Part shown: piece by piece, positions 53,638 through 62,949 of the stretch
Position numbering within the stretch: position 1 is the stretch's first letter
Layout: every line of letters begins with the position of its first letter
Assembly (NCBI RefSeq): GCF_000196175.1
Contig: NC_005363.1
Location: forward strand, 2,728,001 to 2,792,000
Origin: Bdellovibrio bacteriovorus HD100
GTDB lineage: Bacteria; Bdellovibrionota; Bdellovibrionia; Bdellovibrionales; Bdellovibrionaceae
Direction of reading: 5' to 3'
Length of the DNA: 64,000 nucleotides
Position numbers and translations under genes: made by a program
The notes under the pieces: model-generated
The model's database searches: none
The model's input: the letters and a program-made list of their open reading frames with translations, nothing else
What the model was told of the DNA's origin: nothing

Positions 53638-55518
53638 ATGGATTTTTCAACACTCACTAAACTCACGGCCACAGTTCTGTGCAGCTTCAGTGTCTCTGCC
53701 TATGCCAGCGTCTCTTTGACAGAAGTGCCCCAGGGGTTGACCGTCCAAGGCCGCATCATTCAGCCCAACGGACTTCCACTGGAAGATTCGCATGTCTCAT
53801 TTAATATCAAAGTTCTTTCTCCGGGGCCCGAAGCCTGCGTGCTGTTTGAGGAAAACCGCACAGTGAATATGAGTAACAGCAAAGGGATCATCAATTTCAC
53901 TCTGGGGGCCGGTGAAAACGGCGCCACGGTCGTGAACACCGGTCCTTTGTTGGCGATCCATCAGATTCTGAAGAACTCGGCGGCAATCAACGGCCTCAGC
54001 TCTTGTGCTGCCGGATACACGGCCTATGTTCCACAGCCAGGGGACGCGCGCAAGGTGCGTGTGACCTTCACAGTCGGATCTGACACCATCACCCTATCCC
54101 CGGATTTCCAGATGCGTTCGGTGCCATTCGCACTGGAGTCTGAAAATGCCGTGGCCTTGAACGGCAAAAAAGCCGCTGACTTTATCCAAAAGAGCGCCAA
54201 CGTGACTCAGGAAAAGGCCGACACTTTGTTCCTGCCCGCGAACTTTGACGGTTTGTTGGCTTTGCTGAATCCTGCGGCCAACGCCCCAAGCGTGGGCTCC
54301 ATTGGCATTCCAAATTCCGATGGTTCAGCCGCTCCTCCGGCGCGGGACGGTCTTATGCGCTATGATGAAAACACCCAGACCGTGCAAGTCTCTGTCGGTG
54401 GCCAGTGGCAGCCGATCGTAACGGGCAACACAGCCGTGGGCTCCTCTAATATCGAGGACGGTTCCATCGGCACGGCAGATCTCGCACCCAATGCAGTGAC
54501 TGCGGCTCAGATCACCAACAATGCCGTGACCACTGATAAAATTGCCGATGAAGCCATCACTTCAGACAAACTGATGAACATGTCGATCACCAATTCCAAA
54601 ATTGCCGATGGTGCCATCACATTTAATAAGATCGCCAACGGCGCCATCAGCACCTCTAAAATCGTGGACTCTGCAATCACCTCCGCAAAAATTCTCGATG
54701 GCAGCATCGTGACTGCGGATATGGCGGATGCGGCCATCACCAGCGCAAAGATCGCCGATGGCACGATTGTGACATCGGATGTGGCAGACGCGGCTATCAC
54801 CAGTGCCAAGATTGAAGACGGCACTATTGTCACATCTGATATTGCTGACGCTGCCATCAACAGCGCCAAAATCGCCGATGGCTCCATTGCCACCGCCGAC
54901 ATGGCAAACTCTGCCGTCACCACAGCAAAAATTGCGGATGGCAATGTGACGGATGCCAAGATCAACTCGGTGTCTGGCAGTAAGGTCACCGGAAACATTC
55001 CTGGCAACGCTGCGGGCTTCTATGGTTCTCTAAGTGGTGACGTCACTGGCGGACAAGCGTCCACCGTCGTTCAGGCCCTGCAAGGTCGTTCTGTCGCGAA
55101 CGTAGGTCCCGGAGCAGGTCAGGTGTTAAAATGGAATGGATCCCAGTGGACTCCGCAAGCCGATAACAACTCCGGTGGTACTATCACAGGTGTTTGGCCC
55201 AGCACGGGCCTGACCGGAGGTGGTGGTTCCGGAAGTGTTTCGTTGGGTCTGACCAACACCGGTGTTGCCGCGGGCTGGTATGGTGGCTCCACGGCGGTGC
55301 CTTCCTTCTATGTCGACTCTCAAGGGCGCATCACGTCTGTCAGCAACGTTGCCGTCGCGGCCGGGGCCGCTTGCGGGGGCACTCCGCACGGCCGGGTCTA
55401 TTTCTCCGGAGGAACGTGCAGTTCCGTCGGTATCTATCAGTGTTTCAACGGCAGCACGCTGTCCCTGGGGACCGTGTCTGTGCCGAGCAGTTGCGATGGT
55501 GATGGCGACGGATTCTAA
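53638..55518 (+). CDS. Phage-tail-fibre-like adhesin with decapeptide repeats
   Basis: A 626-residue exported protein (signal peptide ending about AYA-S; ribosome-binding site gaagga). The N-terminal domain (about 30-185) begins LTVQGRIIQPNGLPL; a linker then leads to 17 decapeptide repeats (DAAITSAKIA/DGTIVTSDVA type, residues about 274-443), expected to form a trimeric beta-structured shaft. A glycine-rich region (LTGGGGSGSVSLGL) and a small C-terminal tip follow (about 560-626), with four cysteines. This plan fits the mosaic adhesive trimer fibres described for Bdellovibrio. The next gene begins directly after the stop codon. Confidence 0.82.
   Translation: MDFSTLTKLTATVLCSFSVSAYASVSLTEVPQGLTVQGRIIQPNGLPLEDSHVSFNIKVLSPGPEACVLFEENRTVNMSNSKGIINFTLGAGENGATVVNTGPLLAIHQILKNSAAINGLSSCAAGYTAYVPQPGDARKVRVTFTVGSDTITLSPDFQMRSVPFALESENAVALNGKKAADFIQKSANVTQEKADTLFLPANFDGLLALLNPAANAPSVGSIGIPNSDGSAAPPARDGLMRYDENTQTVQVSVGGQWQPIVTGNTAVGSSNIEDGSIGTADLAPNAVTAAQITNNAVTTDKIADEAITSDKLMNMSITNSKIADGAITFNKIANGAISTSKIVDSAITSAKILDGSIVTADMADAAITSAKIADGTIVTSDVADAAITSAKIEDGTIVTSDIADAAINSAKIADGSIATADMANSAVTTAKIADGNVTDAKINSVSGSKVTGNIPGNAAGFYGSLSGDVTGGQASTVVQALQGRSVANVGPGAGQVLKWNGSQWTPQADNNSGGTITGVWPSTGLTGGGGSGSVSLGLTNTGVAAGWYGGSTAVPSFYVDSQGRITSVSNVAVAAGAACGGTPHGRVYFSGGTCSSVGIYQCFNGSTLSLGTVSVPSSCDGDGDGF
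54457..54966 (+). repeat. Seventeen 30-bp in-frame repeats (fibre shaft)
   Basis: 17 consecutive 30-bp units encode D-x-A-I-T-x-x-K-I-A decapeptides with no gap. Two alternating types (AITSAKIA and GTIVTSDVA) pair into 60-bp superunits in the second half. Repeat number may vary between strains. Confidence 0.9.
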
Positions 55519-55956
55519 GTGAAGGCACTGGCAACTTACTATTTAATTTTGATAGCGGTTCTGGCGGGCGGATATTTTCTGCCCCGGGGCCCGGAACTTT
55601 TTCCCCTGCCTAAAAATCGCCACCTTGTCTTCCCCTCCCAGGATCAGATCTTCAATCCCTCGTTTCCGGTTCTGGCGTCAGGAACGCAACCGCAGTTTCC
55701 CGCTTCTGAAATCATATTGCAGGAAAACCTGTTTGCCCCCTTCGTCGTTTTGCGCGATCAGAATCTGTCAGGTAAAAATCTTTCCAAATCCAATCTGAGT
55801 TTTGCAGATCTGCGCGGAGCCAATCTGCAAAACACCGATCTTTCTGCAGCACTGTTGTACGGAAGCAAACTTGACGGCGCCCTGTACAACCAATCAACGC
55901 GTCTGCCATTTTCATTTTCAACAGCCAGGGCCCTGGGCATGCGGGAGCAGCCGTGA
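55519..55956 (+). CDS. Exported pentapeptide-repeat protein (copy 2)
   Basis: A 145-residue protein starting at GTG 55519, immediately after the fibre stop codon with no spacer. The N-terminal hydrophobic segment (about 5-22) is a signal peptide or anchor. Residues about 75-125 hold pentapeptide repeats (NLSGKNLSKSNLSFADLRGA, then NLQNTDLSAALLYGSKLDGAL). It overlaps the next gene by GTGA. Shorter than copy 1, with the repeat block at the C-terminal side. Confidence 0.8.
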   Translation: MKALATYYLILIAVLAGGYFLPRGPELFPLPKNRHLVFPSQDQIFNPSFPVLASGTQPQFPASEIILQENLFAPFVVLRDQNLSGKNLSKSNLSFADLRGANLQNTDLSAALLYGSKLDGALYNQSTRLPFSFSTARALGMREQP

Positions 55957-57176
55957 AGTCCCTGCGCCTGGAACTTGAAAAGACGCCGCAACTGTGGCTG
56001 GTGGGCCTGAACCTCAGCCTGGAGCATCTGCTGACGGTTTTTTTCTGGCTGACCGAGCGGCCGATTCTATGGATTCTTTCCCCCTCCACTCCATCAGTGT
56101 GTTGGCCGCTGTTTTCACAGTGTGAAGTTTTCAAACCCGGACCTGTGACACTGCAAATACTGCTGGGGCTGTATGCAGGCCTCGCTGTGATATCGGGAAC
56201 TCTTTGGGCCCTGAAAAAGAAACCGGCGCTGGCCATCAGTCTGATTTGGATCTTACTGGCGATGAAAATAGGTTTTATCCTGCAGGACTATCGCCTGACC
56301 GGGAACTATCACTACATTCCAACGATGGTGACGCTGGCCTTTCTGTTGATTCCACATCGCGCTCTGGCGCTGCCAATGACTTTCTTTGTTCTCTATTTTT
56401 CAGCCGGCATTCTTAAGCTGGACACCCAGTGGCTCAGTGGTGCTGCTATCAATGAACGCCTGTTCCCGACGTGGCTCACGCAAGTGGGAGTGTGGTATGT
56501 TCTGGTGCTGGAACTGGGACTGATTTTTTTATTGTTTGCGAAAAAAGACCGGTGGTTTTATTTCGTCTTTGTCCAGTTGGTGGTGTTTCATCTGTATTCC
56601 TGGCACCTCACCCGGTTCTTTTATCCGTCGGTGATGCTGCTGCTTCTGGGAATTCTTTTGATCACCCGGCCCCTGATTGCGGACTGGAGTGTGCGTCAGG
56701 CTTTCAGAAAAGTATTTCAGTCCCCGGTGGCGGTAAGTCTCACCGTGATATTTGTGGCCCTGCAACTGCCCCAATACTATCTGCCCGGCGACGCCGCCTT
56801 GACTGGCGAAGGACGCATGTATGCGCTGATCATGTATGATGGCCGTGTCCAGTGCGAACCCCATGTGACCCTGTGGAAAAAAGATCAAAGCAAAGACACT
56901 GTCCCACTCATGCCCCCTTGGCTCATGACCCGCACCGCGTGCGACCCGCTGGTTTACATGCGTTTGTCGGAACAGATATGCCAATGGGCCGCGAAAGACA
57001 CGACGATTGTTCAAGCCGACTTCACCCTGCCCGTGCGCTATCAGGGCGACAGCGAATGGCAGCCGCTGGTTTCGGCCACGGACATCTGCAAAAAAAGACT
57101 GACCTACTCCAATTTCTTCCCCAATGCCTGGATTATGAAACTGCAAAAGGATTTCTCTGTCAGCGGCTCAAAATGA
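55953..57176 (+). CDS. HTTM / vitamin-K-carboxylase-like membrane protein (copy 2)
   Basis: A 407-residue paralogue of the protein at 49717-50868, starting at GTG in the overlap GTGA. The same landmarks occur: CWPLFSQC, LTGNYHYIPTMV (His120), LYFSAGILKLDTQWLSG (Lys155), FHLYSWHLTRFFYPSVM and the C-terminal VQCEP and TRTACDPLVYM. The two copies agree mainly in these blocks, which points to conserved function rather than recent duplication. Multi-spanning, inner membrane. The partners suggest action on a surface fibre or pentapeptide protein (inference). Confidence 0.7.
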   Translation: MKSLRLELEKTPQLWLVGLNLSLEHLLTVFFWLTERPILWILSPSTPSVCWPLFSQCEVFKPGPVTLQILLGLYAGLAVISGTLWALKKKPALAISLIWILLAMKIGFILQDYRLTGNYHYIPTMVTLAFLLIPHRALALPMTFFVLYFSAGILKLDTQWLSGAAINERLFPTWLTQVGVWYVLVLELGLIFLLFAKKDRWFYFVFVQLVVFHLYSWHLTRFFYPSVMLLLLGILLITRPLIADWSVRQAFRKVFQSPVAVSLTVIFVALQLPQYYLPGDAALTGEGRMYALIMYDGRVQCEPHVTLWKKDQSKDTVPLMPPWLMTRTACDPLVYMRLSEQICQWAAKDTTIVQADFTLPVRYQGDSEWQPLVSATDICKKRLTYSNFFPNAWIMKLQKDFSVSGSK

Positions 57177-57251
57177 GACGTCTTATGCAAGACCCGCTCC
57201 TGTTTCAGAAGAATTCGTTTACCTTCACTGTTAAAACTCCGATAAGAAAAC

Positions 57252-60200
57252 ATGCTACCTGGACGTACCTTTACAGCATATAAGGCCTTGGCTGCGGGAA
57301 TTCTATTCCTGCTGACCGGCTGTAATCTGACGGCCCAGCTGGAAAACCTCACGGCCTCTTCCGTGGCGCTGGAGTTCAACCCCAAAGTCAAAGGGGGCGA
57401 AACGCACCCCGTACGTCTGAACATCGGCGGCAATCCTCAGTACAACTCGGCAAAGATTTTCTACACTCTCGACGGCACGACCTGGAGTCTGCTGACGGAA
57501 CTGCCTTCTGGTGTCACCGAATATTCCTGGGCGGTCCCGGCGGGCGACTATCCGTTGGCCTCTTTGCGTGTGATCCTGACAGACTCCAGCGGGAAGACGC
57601 TGGAGACCGAAAGTGGTCTGGCGATTGACTCCACACCTCCGGTCATTCCAGCCATCACCGACGAAACTCCGGCACTGTCGCGCGAAACCATGGCGCATTT
57701 CACACTGGCGGACTGCAGTGATGCGAAGTTCGTGAAAATCACAGAAAGCGCCACCGTTCCGGCATGGGATCAAACCTGGGTGCCTTGTTCAACGGTGAAT
57801 TCGGCCCTGGCCACAGCCATGGACAGTGATCGTGCTTATCCGCTGCATCTTTGGTTTGCGGATGATGTCGGAAACGTCAACACCACGGTGACCTCGTTCA
57901 CAAAAACCCGCGATCGCACTCCGCCGGATGTGGAGCTGACAAGTTTTCTTTCTGCCCAAAACATCAACGGTGGCAGCACACAGGATATTTCCTGGAACTA
58001 CAGCGACGCCCATCCCGCAGCCAACCCGGTGTCCTTCTATTATTCACTTAACGGCGGCACCGACTGGACTGCCATTGCAGTGGATCAGCTGAACACCAGT
58101 CCGTATTCCTGGACAACCGGGGCTCTGAATTCAAATCAACTGCGTCTTAAGATCATCGGCAAAGACTCTTTGGGCAACGTGACCGAAGATGTTTCGCCTG
58201 TGTCACACCTGATTGACAGTCTGAATCCTGTCATAACTTTGAATATCACTCCGGATCACACTCAAGCCCACAAAGGCGGTGAAGTTCTGGTGTTTGACTG
58301 GCTGGCCACAGACGCCAATCTGGGCCCCAATCCGGTTGTTATCGCTTACACCGTCGACGGCACCAACTGGATCATGGTGAATAGTATTGCCAGCCACCCT
58401 TCCAGTGGCACCATGAATGTCGTTGTTCCAGCAGATTTGAACACATCGACCCTGGTGTTCGCAGCCCGGGCGACAGACAAAGTCGGCCGTATCACTGACG
58501 TCTTCAGCCAGGCCTTCACCATCGACAATGGATCTCCGGCCCTGACCTGGGCCAGCCCGGCTGACGGCAGCAATGGCATCAATGGAATCACGGCTTCCGG
58601 CGCCTGCGGAAGCGCCTCGGGGGACGGCGCTGTCGTGACATTGACTGGAGACATCGTCGGAGCCCCGGTGAACACCGCTTGTACGGCGGGCAACTGGAGC
58701 GTGGCTGTTGTCTTCAATTCAGGTTTTGGGGCAAAATCCATCACGGCCACACAAAGCGATCACGCTGGAAATTCCACAGCGGTCAGCCGCGCCTTTACAC
58801 GCAATCAATTGGCGGCAAAGAATTATGACCTGAGCTTTATTGATCCTATGTACCGTAAATCCGGCGACGCTGTGGCTTTTGACTTCAGCAGCCTTGCTTT
58901 GGATTCAGAGGTCGCTTCGTGGAAAGTCTATTTCGTGGATGATGCGGATTCAGCCACCGAGGTTCAGTCTTTGACGGCGCCGACCAACAGCTACAACTAC
59001 ACCTTTACTTCCGGATCACAAAGACATGCCAAAATGCGTGTCACAGTGACAGACGTCCAAGGCAATGTCACAACAACAACATCCAACCCGTTCCAGGTCC
59101 TGACTGAAGTTGTGACAGTAATTGGACAGGAACCGGTCAATGGCAATGCGGCGGATGGTCTGCCGGGAATTGCCAGACTGGATGCCCCTTACGCCTTGAC
59201 CCGCCTGGGTTCAAATTTGATTCTGGCAGATCGTTATTATATTCGCAGTATCGACACAACGGTTCCGGCAATGCCCATAGTCAGCACTCTGGTGGGTTCG
59301 GGTTACACTACGGCAAGCGCTGGTCCGGGCCGTGAGGTTTCCATCGGACATGCTGTCGGTATTGCCACAGATGGCACCTATGTTTATTTCTCTGATCATA
59401 CGCGCCACTGCATTCTGCGCTACAATCCAAGCCCCATGGTAAAAACCGTGGAGGTTTTGCTGGGTGCCTGTGGAACTGCGGGCCGCCCTGCCGCCAACGA
59501 AGACCAAACAAAAGCCACCTCTCGCTTCAGCAGTCCGGGTGACATCAAATACCACAACGGTGCCTTGTACATTTCTGACACCGTCAACAGCTGTATTCGT
59601 CGGTTTGACATGAACGACACCGTTTCAGTTATCGCGGGCTGGTGCGGAACTGGCGGTTACACCCTGGGAAATCTGGGAACCAACCGTATCCGAAATATCG
59701 GTATTGATATCGACAACTCGGGAAACCTTTGGATTGCAGGCAACACCAATGGCACTCTCAGCTATATCTCCCTGACCGCCCCGTATGAAATGAAGGCATT
59801 TGCAGCAGGTCCCATGATCGGCGCCGACGTTCTGCAACTGGGCACGCCGTCACAAACCTCCATTCGATCTCCTTACGGAGTCAAAGCCTACAACAATGGC
59901 GCACGCAACAGTCTGTTTGTGTCGGATCAGTATTCCCAGGTCGTGATTGAGATTCCTTATGACCCCGCCAATCCTCAAAGCTTCATCGGATCCTCGGCCA
60001 TTGTTGCCGGCCAACCGGGCCTGGCCGGAAATCAAGCCGGAGCTTTGGGCAACAACAAGTTGTTTGTGCCTTCCATGCTCTATATGGAAGGCAACGAATT
60101 GTATATTTCAAGCACCCTTGGCAGTCAGATCATGAAACTGAATGTGGACACCTATGATCTGACCACGTGGTTCGGCATTCCAGCTGAAGTCACAGACTTC

Positions 60201-62165
60201 AGAACAGCCGGAGGCATGCCAAAAATATCCAGTCCCCGATTCATAACTTCGGATGGCACCAATGTCTATCTGTCCTCTGCCAATTCCCTCCGACTGGTGC
60301 ACCTGGCAAATCAAACCGTCACGACAATTGCCGGTAACAGCAGCCTGGGCGGCATCACCGACGGACCCTTGGGCACATCGCGCTTTTCACAGCCTTGGGG
60401 CGTTTACAAAGTCCCGGGTGGAATTTACAGCATTGATCGCTCTGCCGCGACCATTCGCTTCACCACCAATGCAGGCGTGACTCGCACTGTGGCAGGAACA
60501 CCGAATGTGCATGGCTTTATCGAAGCGGCTTCCCAAGGAGACATCTCCAGATTCAACGGCCCGACGGACCTGTGTGCCATCGGAAATTCAATTTATCTGG
60601 TGGACAACGACAACGCTCGGGTTCGCCGATTGGACGTGATCGACATCAATGATCCGGTTACAAATCCTGCGACGGCTTCCATTGCGGGCGGTACCGTTGG
60701 ATATCAGGATGGTGCTGGGGCCGCCGCACAATTCACAGAACCCATCGGAATTGGCTGCATCACGGGTGGAGCTCATGAAGGCGTTTACGTCAACGACACC
60801 CGCGCCGTTCGCAAAGTCACTCTGGCCGGAAACGTGACCACCATTGCCGGCAGTCTGACCCTGACAGGCGGCAGCGATGGCGTGGGTACTGCGTCCCGCT
60901 TTGATTCTCTGGTCGGGATGGATGTTGTCGGCAACACTCTGTATCTGGCAGAAAACACGGGCCGCCTCAGAATGATGGATCTGGACTCGGGAACGGTGAC
61001 TTCAGTTATCAACAAAGACTTTGCCACTTCAACCCCGGCCGGGCGCATGTGGACGTATGTGAACAAAAGCGGCTTCTATGACGTCGTTATTATTGGAACT
61101 TCAGCGTATGTCACGCAGATCAACTTAAACACCCTTCTGCGTATCAGCCTGGTCAATGAAGAGATTGAACAGATGGTCGGCTATGGCCTGATTCGTGACA
61201 ACTATAAGGCGGACAATGACGGATCCTATGCTCGCAATATCGCCTATGCCCGCGGCACCAATCAGGTGAAAGTGGGCGACGATCTTTATGTTGTGAGCTT
61301 CTACGACTCTGCAGTTTATAAGGTCGACATCAATGGCGTCGTCAGTCTGTTTGCCGGAAAACCCGGCACCCCCGGCAGCATTGATGGCCCTCGCTTGAGT
61401 GCTCGCTTCCACTCGTCTCATTACATCACTCACTACAATGGCAGTCTGATCGTTTCCGACTATGAACTGAACATCCTGCGCAAAATTGACCTGACCTCGG
61501 GAGTTGTTTCCACTCTGGCCGGCACCCTGGGTGAGTCCGGCAGCGTTGACGGGGATGCTTTGACAGTCGCGAGATTGAATCAACCCTATGGAATTGCGGT
61601 ACAAGGGAACTATTTGTATTTCGCGGAAAGAACAGCGTCTTTGGTGCGAGCCATGAACCTGACGACAAATGAAGTTTTCACAGTGATGGGGACGGCAAAT
61701 ACCAGCGGTGCTGACGATGGCGACAAAACAACGGGACGACTGAACGATCCTTACGCTTTGACGGCACTTGGCAACTATCTGTATGTCACTAGCAACGATT
61801 CAGGAACTTTAAGAAAGATCGATATCACTGATCCGTATAACGCGACAGTCACCACCATTGCGGGCACAGATGGTATTCAGGGCTATGCCAATGGCACCGG
61901 AGCCGGAGTGCGCACATTCGCTGGCACGGGACTTACCAATGACGGGAAATATGTGTATTTCACTGAACGAGGCAGCAGCACAGTTCGCCGCCTGAATCCT
62001 GCCACCAACGAAGTCACTCTGTGGATGGGGAATCCTGACTTTACAGGCCATCGCGACGGTCCTATGCCTGATGCTCTGCTCTTAAAACCCATCCAGCCGC
62101 ACTTCACTCCAGAGGGAATGTACATCTCCAGCGGTGACCATTACAATGTGCGATTGGCTAAATAA
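57252..62165 (+). CDS. Giant lipoprotein with Ig-like domains and NHL beta-propellers
   Basis: A 1637-residue protein with a lipobox LLTGC (Cys24). Residues about 35-615 are Ig-like modules (SWAVPAGDYPLASLRV, SWNYSDAHPAANPVSFYYS, FDWLATDANLGPNPVV). Residues about 620-1637 are about 15 NHL-type repeats with the pattern TIAG...G..DG....ARF..P.GI....LY..D.....R.I, enough for two or more six-bladed propellers. No catalytic motif seen. Such proteins may display binding surfaces outside the outer membrane. It follows the HTTM-like gene by 75 bp. No strong ribosome-binding site. Confidence 0.85.
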   Translation: MLPGRTFTAYKALAAGILFLLTGCNLTAQLENLTASSVALEFNPKVKGGETHPVRLNIGGNPQYNSAKIFYTLDGTTWSLLTELPSGVTEYSWAVPAGDYPLASLRVILTDSSGKTLETESGLAIDSTPPVIPAITDETPALSRETMAHFTLADCSDAKFVKITESATVPAWDQTWVPCSTVNSALATAMDSDRAYPLHLWFADDVGNVNTTVTSFTKTRDRTPPDVELTSFLSAQNINGGSTQDISWNYSDAHPAANPVSFYYSLNGGTDWTAIAVDQLNTSPYSWTTGALNSNQLRLKIIGKDSLGNVTEDVSPVSHLIDSLNPVITLNITPDHTQAHKGGEVLVFDWLATDANLGPNPVVIAYTVDGTNWIMVNSIASHPSSGTMNVVVPADLNTSTLVFAARATDKVGRITDVFSQAFTIDNGSPALTWASPADGSNGINGITASGACGSASGDGAVVTLTGDIVGAPVNTACTAGNWSVAVVFNSGFGAKSITATQSDHAGNSTAVSRAFTRNQLAAKNYDLSFIDPMYRKSGDAVAFDFSSLALDSEVASWKVYFVDDADSATEVQSLTAPTNSYNYTFTSGSQRHAKMRVTVTDVQGNVTTTTSNPFQVLTEVVTVIGQEPVNGNAADGLPGIARLDAPYALTRLGSNLILADRYYIRSIDTTVPAMPIVSTLVGSGYTTASAGPGREVSIGHAVGIATDGTYVYFSDHTRHCILRYNPSPMVKTVEVLLGACGTAGRPAANEDQTKATSRFSSPGDIKYHNGALYISDTVNSCIRRFDMNDTVSVIAGWCGTGGYTLGNLGTNRIRNIGIDIDNSGNLWIAGNTNGTLSYISLTAPYEMKAFAAGPMIGADVLQLGTPSQTSIRSPYGVKAYNNGARNSLFVSDQYSQVVIEIPYDPANPQSFIGSSAIVAGQPGLAGNQAGALGNNKLFVPSMLYMEGNELYISSTLGSQIMKLNVDTYDLTTWFGIPAEVTDFRTAGGMPKISSPRFITSDGTNVYLSSANSLRLVHLANQTVTTIAGNSSLGGITDGPLGTSRFSQPWGVYKVPGGIYSIDRSAATIRFTTNAGVTRTVAGTPNVHGFIEAASQGDISRFNGPTDLCAIGNSIYLVDNDNARVRRLDVIDINDPVTNPATASIAGGTVGYQDGAGAAAQFTEPIGIGCITGGAHEGVYVNDTRAVRKVTLAGNVTTIAGSLTLTGGSDGVGTASRFDSLVGMDVVGNTLYLAENTGRLRMMDLDSGTVTSVINKDFATSTPAGRMWTYVNKSGFYDVVIIGTSAYVTQINLNTLLRISLVNEEIEQMVGYGLIRDNYKADNDGSYARNIAYARGTNQVKVGDDLYVVSFYDSAVYKVDINGVVSLFAGKPGTPGSIDGPRLSARFHSSHYITHYNGSLIVSDYELNILRKIDLTSGVVSTLAGTLGESGSVDGDALTVARLNQPYGIAVQGNYLYFAERTASLVRAMNLTTNEVFTVMGTANTSGADDGDKTTGRLNDPYALTALGNYLYVTSNDSGTLRKIDITDPYNATVTTIAGTDGIQGYANGTGAGVRTFAGTGLTNDGKYVYFTERGSSTVRRLNPATNEVTLWMGNPDFTGHRDGPMPDALLLKPIQPHFTPEGMYISSGDHYNVRLAK

Positions 62166-62249
62166 GATGCAACTTCGACTTAAATAAACTTATCCAGCAC
62201 ACCGTTAGCAATCTAAATACTGTCTGTAACTTGGCAAAACCAAAGAGTT

Positions 62250-62921
62250 GTGCCTAAACTCTTTTATATGCAGTCTTCATCCGGGCTCAGTCGTCATGCA
62301 CGTTTTAAAATTCTGAGCGAGAACATCAGTGCACTTATCGAAGAAGAAGGACTTTTGGTGCGCCCTTATGGGCACGCCACCCTGCCTTACTTCAATCTCC
62401 TCACCGCTGAAGAGCAAGAGCAGGTTCTACGAGACATCCTGATTTACTTTCAAGTCTGCACCGACGTGAAATCCCAGAACGGCAGTTTGAAGGACACCCG
62501 ATTGTTCACGGAAAAAGCCATCCATCGTCTGGGCGTCAGCGTGGATCCGTTTATTCTGGAACAAATTCAGCCCCATCACCTGATTGAAATCTACACGCAG
62601 GCGCAAACTCAGATCTTCCGCAGTCTGAAATTCTTTGAAGTATGCAGCTATTCACTTGAAGACCTTTATTGCCGCAAATGGTATCATCTGTACCAGCGCT
62701 CTCCGGAGGATCAGGAAAAACTCGAGTCAGACATCGGACTTTTCTATTCGCAAAGTCCGATGCGCACTTTAAAGGCGACCGCCCCGGAACACACCATCCG
62801 CGCAACCACTTCATTGGAAAGAAACGAAATCATTACGCAAATTCTGTGGCTCAGTCCCTTGTTTTCCAACACCAAGGCGGATTCCTATATTCTGGCAGTG
62901 GTAACAAGCCGACTTCCATAA
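62250..62921 (+). CDS. Hypothetical protein, cytoplasmic
   Basis: A 223-residue protein starting at GTG 62250 (behind aaagag); ATG 62268 is an alternative. No signal peptide or membrane helix. It appears mixed alpha/beta with an N-terminal helical part and a C-terminal stretch ending ILAVVTSRLP. Blocks include FEVCSYSLEDLYCRKWYHLY and FYSQSPMRTLKATAPEHTIRA. No family recognised; a distant PAS-like fold is possible but not shown. Confidence 0.7.
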   Translation: MPKLFYMQSSSGLSRHARFKILSENISALIEEEGLLVRPYGHATLPYFNLLTAEEQEQVLRDILIYFQVCTDVKSQNGSLKDTRLFTEKAIHRLGVSVDPFILEQIQPHHLIEIYTQAQTQIFRSLKFFEVCSYSLEDLYCRKWYHLYQRSPEDQEKLESDIGLFYSQSPMRTLKATAPEHTIRATTSLERNEIITQILWLSPLFSNTKADSYILAVVTSRLP

Positions 62922-62949
62922 TATATAAAATACTTCCGGAGGAATTCCC

